A DNA stretch of 64,000 bases, from positions 1,840,538-1,904,537 of the forward strand of contig NW_020312968.1 in assembly GCF_003265705.1 (NCBI RefSeq). Reading direction: 5' to 3'. The first letter of the stretch is position 1; every line of letters starts with the position of its first letter. Below, in pieces: positions 1 to 11,920 of the stretch. Below the pieces are notes generated by a model. It was not told the DNA's origin. It worked only from the letters and a program-made list of their open reading frames with translations, and made no database searches. A program made the position numbers and the translations under genes. This DNA comes from Callorhinus ursinus. Its lineage: Eukaryota; Chordata; Mammalia; Carnivora; Otariidae.

Positions 1-147
1 AGAGAGGGAACACAGCAGAGGGAGTGGGAGAGGGAGAAGCAGGCTTCCCGCGGAGCCGGGAGCCTGATGTGGGGCTCGATCCCAGGACTCTGGGATCATG
101 ACCTGAGCCGAAGGCAGATGCTTAATGACTGAGCCACCCAGGTGCCC
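1..147 (-). mobile_element. Can-SINE, cut by window edge
   Basis: Minus-strand carnivore tRNA-derived SINE. The tRNA-like head (gagccacccaggtgcccc) lies at the right end and the purine-rich body to its left. The A-rich tail is beyond the window. It interrupts the 3'UTR of the L1 that follows. Confidence 0.95.
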
Positions 148-557
148 CTTATTCAACAATTCTAATAATTACTCAGTGCTAACCATGATAAGTGTAGTCA
201 CCTTTCATCACCATCCAATGTTATTATAATATTAATGATTATATTCTCTATGCTGTAATCTTTATCTCCATGACTTACTTATTTTACAACTGGATGTTTG
301 TACCTATAATCCTCTTTATTTGTTTCACCCATTCCCCTACCCACCTGCTCTCTGGCAACTACCAGTTCTCTTTATTTAAGAGTATGGTTTTTGTTTGTTT
401 ATTCATTTGTTTTGTTTTTTAGATTCCACACATAAGTGAAATTATATGGTATTTTTCTTTCTCTGATTTATTTTGCTTAGCAAAATACTCTCTAGGTCCA
501 TCCATATCATTGCAAATGGCAAGATCTCATTCTTTTTTATGGCTGTACAATATTCCA

Positions 558-690
558 CTGTATGTGTGTGGTGTGTGTGTGTATAAACACATATATATGT
601 ATTTGTGTGTGTATATGTGTATATGTGTGTATGTACATATATATGTATATACATACAAACACACACACACCACACACACCCCACCTCTTC
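558..690. repeat. Compound TG/TA/CA microsatellite
   Basis: Alternating purine-pyrimidine tract: GT-rich on the left, AT-rich in the middle and CA-rich on the right. It grew inside the L1 ORF2 end, where related copies have a short TATATA run. Open frames crossing it (His-Thr and Cys-Val repeats) are artefacts. Confidence 0.95.
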
Positions 691-838
691 TTTATCCATT
701 CATTTATGTATGGACATACTTGGGTTGCTTCCATATCTTGGCTATTGTAAATAATGCTGCTATAAACATAAGGGTGCCTATGTCTTTTTTGGAGGGGTAA
801 ATACCAGTAGTGGAATTACTGGATTTTATGGTATTTCT

Positions 839-1060
839 ATTTTTTTTTAAAGATTTATTTACTTATTTTAGAGAGAGAGAGAGAAAAAGTGTGGGCAGGG
901 GGAGGGGCAGAAGGAGGGGCAGAGGGAGAGGGAGAGAGAGAATCCCAAGCAGACTCCCTGCTGAGCGTGAGCCTGACATGGGGCTCAATCTCATGACCCT
1001 GAGATCATGACCTGAGCTGAAATCAAGAGTCAGATGCTTAACCAGCCACCCAGGAACCCC
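839..1060 (-). mobile_element. Can-SINE nested in L1
   Basis: Minus-strand SINE with T-rich (tail) left end and tRNA-like head at 1,030-1,060. The 10-bp TSD tggtatttct is present at 829-838 and 1061-1070, so this is an insertion into the already present L1. Confidence 0.95.
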
Positions 1061-2300
1061 TGGTATTTCTTTTTTAATTTTTTTTAGGAAACTCCGTACT
1101 GTTTTCCATAGGGCTGCACCAGTTTGCATTCCCACCAACAGTTTGCATGAGGATTCCTTTTCCTCTACATCCTTGTCAACACTTGTTATTTGTTGTCTTT
1201 TTGATTCTAGTCATTCTGACAGATGTGAGGTGATACCTCATTGTGGTTTTGGTTTGCATTTCCCTGATGATGGGTGATGTTGAGCCTCTTTTCATGTGTC
1301 TGTTGGCCCTCTGGATATCTTCTTTAGAAAAATGTCTATTCATGTCTTCTGCCCATTTCTTAATTGGATTAGTTGTTTTTTGATTTTTGAGTTGTATGAG
1401 TTCTTTATATATTTTGGATATTAACCCCTTGTCAGACATAACATTTGCAAATATCTTTTCCCATTCAATAGATTTCCTTTTTTTATATTCATGGTTTTCT
1501 TTGTTGTGCAAAAGCATTTTATTTTGGTGTAGTTTCAATAGTTTAATTTTGTTTTTGTTTTCCTTCCCTGCAGTGACATATCTAGAAAAATGTTGATAAG
1601 ACTGATGTCAAAGAGATTATTCCATATGTTTTCTTCTAGGAATTTTATGGTTTCAGGCCTCACATTTAGGTCTTACTCTATCTTGAGTTTATTCTTGCGT
1701 ATGCTGTGAGAAAGTGGTCCAGTTCCATTCTTTGGCGTGTAGCTACCCAGTTTTCCCAATGCTGTTTGTTAAAGAGACTGTGTTCTCCTTATTTATATTC
1801 TTGCCTCCTTTGTTGTAGATTAATTGACCTTATAAGTGTGGGTTTTTCCGGGGTCTCTATTCTGTTCCATTGATCTGTGTTGTCTATTTTTGTGCCAGTA
1901 CCATACTGTTTTGCTTACTATAGCTTTGTAGTAGATCTTGAAATCTGGGATTGTAATACCTCCATTTTTGTTCTTTCTCAAGAATACTGTGGTTATCTAG
2001 CGTCTTTTGTGGTACCATACTAATTTTAGTATTATTTGTTCTAGTTATGTGAAACATGCTGTTTGTATTTTGGTAGGGATTACATTAGTCTTTAGATTGT
2101 TTTGGGTAATATGGGCATTTTAAGAATATGAATTCTTCTAATTCATAAGCATGGAATGCCTTTCCATTTGTTTGTGCTGTCTTCAGTTTCTTTCAGTAAT
2201 GTTTTATAGTTTTCAGGGTACAGGTCTTTCACCTCTTTGGTTAAATTTACTTGTAGGCATTTTATTCTTTTCAGTGCAATTGTAAATGGAATTTTTTTTC

Positions 2301-2500
2301 TTTTTTTTTTTAAGATTTTATTTATTTATTTGAGAGAGAGAGAGAATGAGAGATAGAGAGCATGAGAGGGAAGAGGGTCAGAGGGAGAAGCTGACTCCCT
2401 GTTGAGCAGGGAGCCCGATGTGGGACTCGATCCCGGGACTCCAGGATCATGACCTAAGCCGAAGGCAATTGCTTAACCAACTGAGCCACCCAGGCGCCCC
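2301..2500 (-). mobile_element. Can-SINE nested in L1
   Basis: Minus-strand SINE. TSD tggaattttttttc lies at 2287-2300 and recurs with one T fewer at 2501-2513. The body carries the variant shared with the copies at 8263, 34103, 36951 and 44400 (atcctggagtcc in sense). Confidence 0.95.
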
Positions 2501-4129
2501 TGGAATTTTTTTCTTAATTTCTCTTTCTGCTACTTCATTATTAGTGTATAGAAGTGCAACCAATTTCTGTGTATTAATTTTGTATCCTGCAACTTTACTG
2601 AATTAATTACTTCTAATGGATTTTGGTGGAATCTTTAGGGTTCTCTATGTATAGAAATACATTTTGCAAATAGTGACAGTTTTACTTCTTCCCTTTCAAT
2701 TTGGGTGCCTTTTGTTTCTTTTTGTTGCCTGATTGCTATGGTTAGGACTTCCAGTACTATGCTGAGTAAAAATGGTAAGTGTGGACATCCTTGCCTTTTT
2801 CTTGATCTTAGAAGAAAAGCTCTCAGTTTTTCACCATTGAGTGTGATGTTAGCTATGGGTTTTTCATATATGGTCTTTATTACATTGAGGTATGTTCCCT
2901 CTAAACTTACTTTGTTGAGAGTTTTTATCATGAATGGATGTTGAATTTTGTCAAATGCTTTTTCTGCATCTAATCTATTGAGAGGATTATATAATTTTTA
3001 TGCTTTTTGTTATTGTTAATGTATTGTTATTTTGTTGTTAATGTACTGTTACTATGTATCTTTCATAATTTTGGTGTATCACATTGATTGATTTGTGAGT
3101 ATTGAGTCATCCTTGCATCCTTGGAATAAATCCCATTTGATTGTGCTGAATGATCCTTTTAATGTATTTTAAAATTCAGTTTGCTGAGGACTTTTGCATC
3201 TATGTTCAGCAGGGATTTTAACCTATGGGGCTTTGTTTTGTTCTGTTTTTGGTTTGTTTTTTTTTTAATGTCTTTGATTTTGGTATCAGCGTAATGCTGA
3301 CCTCAAAGAACATTTTTAGAAGCTTTCCTTTCTTTCCTATATTTTGGAATAGTTTGAGGAGAATAGGTGTTAACTCTTTAAATGTTTGGTAGAATTCATC
3401 TGTGAATCCATCTGGTCCTGGACTTTTGTTTGTTGGAAATTTTTGGATTACTGATTCAATTTTGTTGCTAGTAATTGGTCTGTTCAGATTTTCTATTTCT
3501 TCTTGATTCAGTTTTGGAAGACTGTTTGTTTCTAGGAATTTATCCATTTCTTCTAGGTTGTCCGGTTTGGTGGCATATAATTTTTGTAGTAGTCTCTTAT
3601 AATTCTTTGTATTTGTTTGGTGTTGGTTGTTACTTCCTCTCTTTTATTTCTGATTTTATTCATTTGGGTCCTCTCTTTTTTCTTGATGAGTCTGGCCAAA
3701 GCTTAGTCAGTTTTGTTTATCTTTTCAAAGAACCAGCTCTTGGTTTCATTGATCTTTTCTATTGTGTGGTGTTCTTTCTTTTTTTTTCTCTATTTCATTT
3801 ATTTCTGCTCTGATCTTTATTATATCCTTCCTTCTACTAACATTGGCCTTTGTTCTTTTTCTGGTTCCTTTAGGTATAAGATTAGATTATTTGAGATTTT
3901 TCTTGCTTCTTGAGGTAGGCCTGTATCACTCTAAATTGTTCTCTGAGAACTGTTTTTACTGTATCCCAAAGATTTTGGAACTTTCTGTTTTCCTTTTCAT
4001 TTGTCTCCATGTATTTTTTTTTTTTGTCTCCATGTATTTTTTAATTTCCTCTTTGATTTCTTTGTTTACCCATTGGCTATTTAGTAGCCTGTTGTTTAGC
4101 CTCTATGTGTTTGTGTTTTCTTTAGTTTT

Positions 4130-4556
4130 TTCTTGTCATTGATTTTCATACTGTTGTAGCTAGAAAAGATGCATGATATGATTTTAATTTCCTTAAACTT
4201 TTTGAGACTTGTTTTGTGGCCTCGCATGTAATCTATCCTGGAGAATGTTCCATGTGCACTTGAAAAAAAAGTGTATTCTCTTGTTTTTGAATGGAATGTT
4301 CTATATTTATCTATTAAGTCCATCTGGTCTAATGTATCATTCAAAGATACTGTTTCCTTACTGATTTTCTGCCTGGTTGAGCTATCCATTGATGTAAGTT
4401 GGGTGTTAAAGTCCCCTACTATTCTTGTATTATTGTCAATTTCTCCCTCTATCTCTGTCAATATTTGCTTTATGAATTTTGGTGCTCCAATGTTGGGTGC
4501 ATAGATATTTAAAATTGTTATATCCCCTTGTTCAATTTTTGGAAGGTTTTTAATGC
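4130..4556 (-). pseudogene. L1 ORF2 endonuclease-domain remnant
   Basis: A minus-strand open stretch of about 140 codons retains family landmarks of the L1 apurinic/apyrimidinic-like endonuclease: an NIYAPN motif, GDFN and a C-terminal SRIDYM-like stretch before the usual histidine region. The intact domain nicks T-rich target DNA to start retrotransposition. Here the N-terminal part, including the first catalytic residues, is lost by 5' truncation. The frame continues about 30 codons into flanking non-L1 DNA on its upstream side (to 4,653). It is a relic. Confidence 0.8.
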
Positions 4557-4589
4557 AGTAATAGATGCCCAGGACACTCACCCTGGGCT

Positions 4590-4770
4590 CAAAATAGTTA
4601 TTTTTTTCAGCCCTTAACAGATGAAGGACCTGAAGTTTAGAGAAATTATGCATGCCTTGACCAAGGTTTTACAACTAGTATATTACAGATTAAAATTTCA
4701 AACCAGGCCTGCCAGATTCCAAAGCCCGGGCTCTTTTAACCTACTTTGTTGCCTCTCTGAGCCAAAAATT
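4590..4770 (-). mobile_element. MIR SINE (minus)
   Basis: Decayed mammalian-wide interspersed repeat in reverse orientation. Matching landmarks are acagatgaaggacctgaag, a diverged lagged pair around ccttgaccaaggtttta, and the final ctcttttaacctac segment. Confidence 0.75.
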
Positions 4771-4984
4771 GAGCTCAACTAAAATGAAATAAAACAAAAT
4801 GAAAGAAAAGGAGTAAGTAATAACAAGTCAAGATCATAGGGGATTGCTAAGCTGAGGCTGTCGAGCGCTGCTTTTTTGGGAAATATTTCAGGATTATCAT
4901 TCTTCCCACCACCCCCCTCAGACCTGCCCCTGCCCATGTTAACTGTCCCTATTATTACTATTATTATTACTACTGCTGCTGTTG
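4771..4984. other. Unique sequence with short TTA/TAC-rich tract
   Basis: No gene or confident repeat seen. A short degenerate trinucleotide run (attattattactactgctgc type) sits at about 4,951-4,983. Confidence 0.5.
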
Positions 4985-5140
4985 TAAGACCTACCACATG
5001 CTCTACTTGTCTGTCTCCTGAACTTGGGTGAGCCTCCCCTAGGTATCTTTAATATATGTACTCCTATGCCTGGCTTAATGCTTGCCTCATAGCAGAAACT
5101 CAGTAAATGTTCTTTGGATGAATGAATGAATTCTGGAATG
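4985..5140 (+). mobile_element. L2 LINE 3' end (plus)
   Basis: Ends in the pattern typical of L2 3' termini: a 'cagtaaatgttctttggatg' segment followed by gaatgaatgaattc. The preceding 'ctcatagcagaaactcag' matches the usual 'cacatagtaggtgctcaat' in degraded form. Confidence 0.6.
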
Positions 5141-5469
5141 TATTGTGGATGCACAAAGAACCTTATCAACTAGACTGGAGATACAGCTATTAGACACGTG
5201 CTGTCTCTAACCTGGAAAGCAATGCAAAGATTATAAATAAAGAGTTAATAAGCTCTCTCACTCCTTTTATCTCCACCCACACCTGACTCCCCAAAGTAAT
5301 CCCTGTTAATAATCCACTTGGGTCTCTCACTTCTTTTCTTCATGTCCATACAATTTTATATGAACACATAAATTCATTATGTAGTTTTTTGCCTTGTTTG
5401 CTTTTATTCAAATGTTGTCTTACATTCCATCTCTGAGCAATTTGTAAACTAGTGTATGGATAAAAAAGA

Positions 5470-5660
5470 GATTCTTGAGTCAAACAGATTAGGCTTGCAT
5501 CCTGGCTCCTTGAAAACTAGCTCTACTTTCTTTGGTAAATTAATTAACCATTTTTGTGCTCAGTTTCCTTATCCATAAAATAAAGTGGGAAAAATAATTG
5601 TTCTCATTTTATAAGATTCTAAATTATACAGCACAAAGCTTTTGCATTGTAAGCATTCTA
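5470..5660 (+). mobile_element. MIR SINE (plus)
   Basis: Contains the conserved core in sense orientation: a diverged 'ggcttgcatcctggctcc', then 'cagtttccttatccataaaat'. Heavily decayed. Confidence 0.75.
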
Positions 5661-5712
5661 AAAATGTCATCTACTATATCTGCCATCAATAGATGGGGCC
5701 TAACTAATTTTT

Positions 5713-5892
5713 GTTTTATTTTTTTAAAAAGATTTATTTATTTATTTTGGAGGGGGGCAGAGGGAGATGGAGAGCGAGTCTCAAGCAGACTCCACGTGCT
5801 GAGTGCAGGGCTTGATCCCACAACCCTGAGATCGTGACCTAAGCTAAAACCAAGAGTTGGTTGCCCAACTGACTGTACCACCTAGGTGCCCT
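5713..5892 (-). mobile_element. Older Can-SINE
   Basis: Minus-strand SINE with degraded head (gactgtaccacctaggtgccc) and T-rich left end. No clear TSD is seen, and divergence is higher than for most SINEs here, so it is probably an older subfamily. Confidence 0.9.
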
Positions 5893-6130
5893 GGCGACTG
5901 AGTTTTAAATAGCTATATAATATTCCATAGAATGGAAGTACAAGAATTCATTTGACCATTCTAAATGATGGTTGCTCCCAGTGTTGTTACCACTATAAAC
6001 GTTGCTACAATAGGCATTTTTGGCATAAATCTTAGTACTTTTATTTTCATAGAACAGATTACTCAAAAGGGATTGTTGTATCAGTTTAATTAAATAGATT
6101 GACACCTGGCATAGAAGGGAATTTATCATT
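5893..6130 (-). mobile_element. Ancient L1 ORF2 3' fragment
   Basis: Sequence around 'tataatattccatagaatgg' and 'accattctaaatgatgg' followed by 'gttgctacaatag' is a decayed match to the minus strand of the C-terminal end of old L1 ORF2. Strongly diverged. Confidence 0.5.
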
Positions 6131-8252
6131 CTCCGTGCATCTGGGTCTCAGAGATTCACTACTATAATCCCAGGCTGTTTTGAGATTAACTACTATAATC
6201 CCTCTGTTCCAGAGACTGGGTAGTTGTTGTTTATAGCTGGAAATCAAATGAGCTGCTATGAATCATATGTCTGTCCTACTTTAGGTGAGAGGTTCAGTTG
6301 GCTTTTTTTGGTCTGAGGTTCTAGCTCCTTGTGGCTGAGAACTTTGTCTTTCCTAAGCAAGTTTATTTTAATAGCCATGCAGGTAAGAATGTTGAAGAAA
6401 TGCTTAATAATGAAGTCCTACTAGATCCATTGACTTCTTCTCCTTAGAAGAGCAGCTATATAAAAGTAAAAACACAGAAAGAAATAATAGGCCAATCCCC
6501 TCCAAAATCCCCCAAATTGGGGATACCTTATTTTTTCAAATCTCTTGAGCTATGTGACTCAACTGAACTCATCTTCCACCTGGGAATCTATTGGTAATTC
6601 AAACTACCCTGCATGAAAATGTCTTTGGCCTAGTACAGGATCTGTGTCCAGTGTTTCTTCAATGGAATAGGTTATCTCTTTTCTAAATTGAGTTCTTCTT
6701 GTTCCCTATTTTTCATTTCCTCTTTCCTTTGTATTTAGACCTCAGACCCTTGGATAGGCTTACAATACTACCTCTGAGATTTAGAAATAGATTATTTTCA
6801 AATTGCCATTTCCTTACAACAAAAGCAGCTTTTCTGATTTCTCAGGCACTGAGTACTTCGAAAGTTCCTAAAACAGAATATGCAATATTCCTTGACACGT
6901 TCCTGCTTATCACTGATCTTCTTTCCTAAATATTTTTTTAAATATTTATTGCTCCCCCTTTGTGGGAATGAAATGATCTGGCTTCCTTCTGTTAAGTTCT
7001 AGTGGAAATGAATACCAGTATGCTTCCCAAAATAAACAGGCCTCAGGCACCCATGAACATTAAAAAGCACTCACCCATACAGAGGTATTTGATTCTGTAC
7101 TCAGCAGCCATTTTTTTTGTCAGTGTAAAAGCAAAACAAAACAAAATAGGCCAAGCCCATCATCTGTATGAGTTAGTCCTAGCAGCCTTTTGTCAATCGG
7201 AAACTGGAGAACATGGAACAACAAATATAAACAGTATAAAGGAAAGTAAGCATTTCTAACAAACTGGTTAACTTTAGTATTTTTTATGAGAGCCTTCAAC
7301 AGTAGCAATATGGCTTTTGGAACCTGGGCAGAGCCCTAAAATGTACTGATATTATTGCAGTTGTCTTAAAATAATCCGGGGGGGGGGGGTTGTTTTTGTT
7401 TATACCTCTTCTTTTCTCGTCCTCCTTTCTATTTTTACTCTAACTTCAGGCTCTGACCACATTCTACAAACATATATTTTTTTAACCCACTGATTTTCAC
7501 TTCTTGTTTCTGGCCTTGGAAACAGAAGGGAGAGAATTTTTCGAGGCTTTTCAGGCTACTTCCCACAGCCAGAAGAGCACACCTTCTGAGGACTGCTCTC
7601 TGAAAACTCTTAGATTCGGTCTCATTTCAGGATGTCTTTGTCTCCAGCCAGTTGTCCAAAGTACATACTGACTTAGCAACCCTTTTGAAACACAAACAAA
7701 TGAGCACTCAAAACTTTTCTAATTTCTTGTGAAAGGACACACTCTTACTTATGCCAATTATTCCTATCTTATCTTTTCCAATTTCCTTGCTTTTCCAGGC
7801 CAAGTTGTATAGATTTATAAAGCATTTCACACACAAGAGGAGTAAAATATCCATATTAAAGACACTGTTTTTCAAGAAAGGTTAAAAATACCCCTTGAAA
7901 ATGAAACAAAACAGAAGGGTTAAAATAAAAGGAGGGGCAAAGTTATGTTAGGTGAAGGCTCACAAAATAAAACATATGACAACATTTAGTTAAGTATACT
8001 AGATTTAAAAAGGTTTTTGAGAAAAGGTGGAATCCTCCAAGGAGATAAAAGGGTTATAAATCTTTATGCCCTAAGTAACATAGGACATACATAAAGGAAA
8101 TACTTCTAGGAATGCTGAGAAAATGAAAAATGCATGATGATAGTGTCAAACTGCAACAGAATTCTGTGAGAATTGATATATCAAATGGTCAAAATTTAAA
8201 TAATATAAAACTTTGAAAACTTGAATATCTAATTAGTAAGAATGATTTCATA
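6131..8252. other. About 2.1 kb with no recognised gene or repeat
   Basis: AT-rich unique sequence. Visible structure is limited to a short direct repeat (6,150-6,170 and 6,182-6,202), a run of 12 G at about 7,378-7,389 and A-rich patches. Open frames are all under 90 codons and resemble no known protein. Confidence 0.5.
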
Positions 8253-8262
8253 GGTATATTGT

Positions 8263-8462
8263 GTTTTTTTTTAAGATTTTATTTATTTATTTGAGAGAGA
8301 GAGAATGAGAGATAGAGAGCACGAGAGGGAAGAGGGTCAGAGGGAGAAGCAGACTCCCCGCTGAGCAGGGAGCCCGATGTGGGACTCGATCCCAGGACTC
8401 CAGGATCATGACCTGAGCCGAAGGCAATTGCTTAACCAACTGAGCCACCCAGGCGCCCCATT
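8263..8462 (-). mobile_element. Can-SINE
   Basis: Minus-strand SINE with perfect 10-bp TSD ggtatattgt at 8253-8262 and 8463-8472. Same sequence variant as the SINEs at 2301, 34103, 36951 and 44400. Confidence 0.96.
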
Positions 8463-8539
8463 GGTATATTGTTAACAGTGTTCCCAATGAACAGAGAATC
8501 ATGTTTTTTCTAATTGCTATGTAACATATATAGCATTGG

Positions 8540-8760
8540 ACTAAACATTAGGCCACAAATAAAATATCAACAAATTCTAGAGAAATATATTAGGTTATAT
8601 TCTTTGACCATAATAAAAAAAATCTAAAAATTAATATTAAAAGGTAGCTATATGTGTGTGTATTTAAGTCATACATACAACTGGAATTAAAGTTTCCTAA
8701 GTGAATCTTGGGTTAGAGATTTTTAAAGGCTGAAATTACAAATTGGTTGGAAATAAATGA
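8540..8760 (+). mobile_element. Ancient L1M fragment (plus)
   Basis: 'ggccacaaataaaatatcaa', then 'tctttgaccataataaa' and 'ctaaaaattaatatt' follow the order of a common plus-strand L1M segment. Boundaries are approximate and the match is from memory of the family. Confidence 0.5.
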
Positions 8761-10379
8761 TTATGATAAGTCCACATACTATCAACAGGTTGTGGCCAAG
8801 AATACAGACAGAAATACAGAGTTCAATGTACAGGATAGGGATCAATCCATGTGTAAGGGAGGAGACAGCAGGATTGGGCAAAGAGAGAAACCCATCAGTG
8901 GAGTCCTGATTTAGATCTGTAGGGTTGGACTTTTATACCCCTGCCTTGATCAATCACTGGCTGAGGCAGCTCTCTGGAGCTGAGGAACTATGAGCTGTGG
9001 CAGTGAGTTCCCTCTTGAAAGGGGATTTGGGTGGTTTATCTCCATGCCAACCACAACCTGATTTAAAAAAATTGTGACTTAGAGTTGTCTCTAGTGAAGT
9101 TAGGTAAGGTGATTGCTAGTGTTCATCATAGCAAAACATGGACAATGCAATAACACAGGAAAAAGAAACTGGTAAGAGGTGTGCATATTAGAAAGTAAGA
9201 GAAAAAACTATTATTTGCAGGGAGCATGACTGCATACAGAGAAAATGTAAGAAAATCAACAACAGCAAAATAAAACCCTAATATATGTTCTACAAGATTT
9301 GCAGAATACCAAATCAGTAGACAGAACTTAGTAGCTTTTCTAAATGTCCACTCTCCCAAATACCATCTGAAAAAAATAAAACATTAAGTAGATAATAAGT
9401 GTTTATAAATAAAATGTTTTGCTCACTTGGTAAACAGAACTAACATAGCTCCGTCACCCTCAACCACAAACACATTGAGCTGCTGGTTAAAATATGGATA
9501 AAAAATATTTAAAACTTAACAGAGCTCAAAACAAAAAAGGACCTTCCCCAGAGGGGAGAGCTCAGTGAAACATAGCCTCTCAGGGATACAAGCTTGAAAT
9601 TGAAGCCCTAGCACCTAAGAGAACACAAAGCACAATGTGAATGACAGCCATAAAGACAGTTCTGGTGTGAGTGGTATTCTGTGGAGGTGTGCAACAGAAC
9701 ATTCTCCTTGAAAAGGATAAACTCTGGATAAAACCAGGTCTCTGGAAGAGCTGCTACTTCTGGAAAAGGAAAACTGAAAAAAACTATGCTCATTGGTCCT
9801 GTTAAGCCAAAAAAGAACCAAAATATGAGCCTCAAAATAGAAATCAAACATGGCTTCCATAAGACATCAAAGTCCCACATCTGAATTATGCATAGGAGGA
9901 ATGAAAATGTGTATGATACATTTAGTGTGGCATTACCCACATTTAGTGTGGCATTACCCACAATTAAATATTAATATAAGAACAGGTCTTAGATTAGTCA
10001 AAAGTCTTGGGAATCCCAGATGAAGCAAACATTTAAACAAACCAGTAATAAAACTACAGACCAGTTTTACAACACTATATTTATAAAATTCTCATCAGGG
10101 AAAAAAGTTCCTAACGGGAGTTTTCTCATTATAAGATAATTACAAGTCACATGAGGAAGTAATCAACTCTGAGACAGCCAGCAGATAATCAGGAGTATTA
10201 GGACCTAAAGATGTAAGTAATAAAGTGATCTGAACAATTCTTTAAAGTAAATATTTATTTATTAATATTTACATAGATAGATTTTTCTAAAGGAATAGAT
10301 ACAGTGGCACATATTCTTGATTGTGTACCAAATAGCTCTTCCAATTTCTTGCTTGTAGTAGGATGCTACTTATGTTTAG
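8761..10379. other. Unique sequence, about 1.6 kb
   Basis: No gene seen. Parts (about 9,480-9,600 and 10,020-10,200) have the A-rich, low-CpG look of old L1 5' regions, but I could not anchor them. A perfect 21-bp tandem duplication lies at 9,918-9,959. Confidence 0.45.
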
Positions 10380-10690
10380 ATTGTAAGCAGCCATGTACTT
10401 CAGAAGAGAATGGGTTCCTTCCCAAACTTAGGAGGCAAATCATGATTGGTATGTCAGTTATGGTAATTCCAACACCTTCTAATTTAGGAACGTTATGGCA
10501 AAATTCTGGTCAATAATACATGAGGAAAAAATTGCTGTAGGCTTTTGGCAAAGTCTTCTTTGATCATACAAAGGGATGTTTGAAGAGGTATCCTCCTTTC
10601 TGCCCCTGGACAACCTACATAAGGATGAGGTCCTTGGAGTTGCTGCAGCCATCTTGTAACCATAAGAGGAAAAGGCTGAGGACAAAAGCT
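10380..10690 (+). mobile_element. Old interspersed repeat, family not assigned
   Basis: The segment 'ttgctgcagccatcttgtaaccataagagg' region (about 10,637-10,668) is the reverse complement of a diverged copy at 28,400-28,640 in this window. The two therefore belong to one dispersed family in opposite orientations. I recognise it as a common mammalian repeat but cannot name it. Confidence 0.55.
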
Positions 10691-10907
10691 AAATACTTAA
10701 GATGGAGAGTAGAAAGTTGGAAAGACCGTAGGTCCTTGATATGCCTGTTCTACTGAATTTGACTGCTCTGGAGTTGCCTTATCTCTGAATTTTCTCTGTT
10801 GTGGGATAAACTTCTCATAGCTTAAATGATTTGCCCTTAGTCTTTTGTTATTTATAGCCCAGATCAAAGCAACTGATAAATTGTACTGGGAAAAAGAGGG
10901 TACTATT

Positions 10908-11116
10908 TTTTTTAATTTTTTTATTTTTTAAAGATTTTATTTATTTATATGAGAGAGAGAGAGAATGAGCAGTGGGGAGGGGCAGCGGGAGAGAGAGAGA
11001 GAGAAGCAGATTTCCTGCTGAGAAGGAAGCCCAATGTTGGACTCGATCGCAGGACCTGGAGATCATGACCTGAGCAGAAGGCAGATGCTTAACAGACTGA
11101 GCCACCCAGGCGCCCC
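10908..11116 (-). mobile_element. Can-SINE
   Basis: Minus-strand SINE, head ending cacccaggcgcccc at 11,116. An imperfect TSD (gggtactatt on the left, ggatactatt on the right) flanks it. It lies in otherwise unremarkable sequence. Confidence 0.93.
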
Positions 11117-11720
11117 AGGAGGATACTATTAAGAAAAAGAAAAAAAACAAAACAAAACAAGAACAAGCATGTTTGAACAGAGTCAGATAATTTTCTAGAA
11201 ATGAAAAATGTTAACTATTGACATTACAAACTTATTGAACAGATTAAATAGCAGATTAGACCCAGCTGAAGTGACAGTTAGTAAAACAGAGGATAGATTT
11301 GAGGAATCTTGAAAAATGCAGTGTAAAATAAAAGGAATATGAAAGAGAGTGATAGGCTGAAAGATAGAATGAAAGGTCCAATTCACATCTAAGTTCTCCA
11401 AAGGAAGAGAATAAAGAGAATGATGGGTGAATGGCAATATTTATTTATTTAATGAGGGATAATTTTTAATAATTGATGAAACATATCAATTCTCAAATGA
11501 GAGAAAAATAATGAATCTTGAGCTGGATAAACAAAAGTAATTCCTCAAAGGACACATTTTAGTGAAAGGGAAAACAAGAGGGGAAAACCTTGATCAGAGA
11601 ATAAAATGGAATTATCTATAATGAAAAATACAGCGGCCTCCTTCTCAACAAATATCTGAGTCCACAAACCACTGGCCTTCTTTCAAAATTCTTATTAGGA
11701 CCCTGATTTTGTTCAAGCAT
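11117..11720. other. Unique A-rich sequence
   Basis: No gene or confident repeat. A-rich on the plus strand; possibly an old L1 5' region, but not anchored. Confidence 0.4.
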
Positions 11721-11733
11721 TGGATGGAGATTT

Positions 11734-11920
11734 TTTTTTTTAAAGATTTTATTTATTTATTTGGGAGATAGAGAGAGGCACAAGCAGAGGGAGCAGCAGA
11801 GGGAGGAGAAGCAGGCTCCCCGCGGAGCAAGGAGCCCAATGTGGGGCTCAGTCCCGGGACCCTGAGATCATGAGCTGAGCGACAGGCAGACGCTTAACTG
11901 ACTGAGCCACCCAGGAGCCC
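11734..11920 (-). mobile_element. Can-SINE
   Basis: Minus-strand SINE with perfect 13-bp TSD tggatggagattt at 11721-11733 and 11921-11933. Tail on the left, head on the right. Confidence 0.97.

Larger units (their letters stand above)
148..4556 (-). mobile_element. LINE-1, 5'-truncated, decayed, with two nested SINEs
   Basis: Reading leftwards on the minus strand, the order is an endonuclease-domain remnant (about 4,130-4,556), the reverse transcriptase region (about 2,500-3,600), the ORF2 C-terminal domain (about 480-2,290) and 3'UTR. The 5' end stops inside the endonuclease, so ORF1 and the promoter are absent. SINEs at 839-1060 and 2301-2500 split it. Reading frames are broken many times. 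The catalytic FADD of the reverse transcriptase reads FAKC near 2,661-2,679 because of a small deletion. It cannot encode a working protein. The divergence suggests an older carnivore or boreoeutherian L1 subfamily; I did not assign the subfamily. The 3' end continues beyond the window edge. Confidence 0.93.

Noticed and set aside
442..800. Open frames of 62-96 codons rich in His-Thr, Cys-Val and Tyr-Ile
   Set aside because: They are translations of the TG/TA/CA microsatellite and L1 sequence in several frames; same for 31,268-31,647.
7378..7389. Run of about 12 G as a G-quadruplex element
   Set aside because: A single homopolymer run without neighbouring G tracts; a quadruplex is possible but there is no supporting context.
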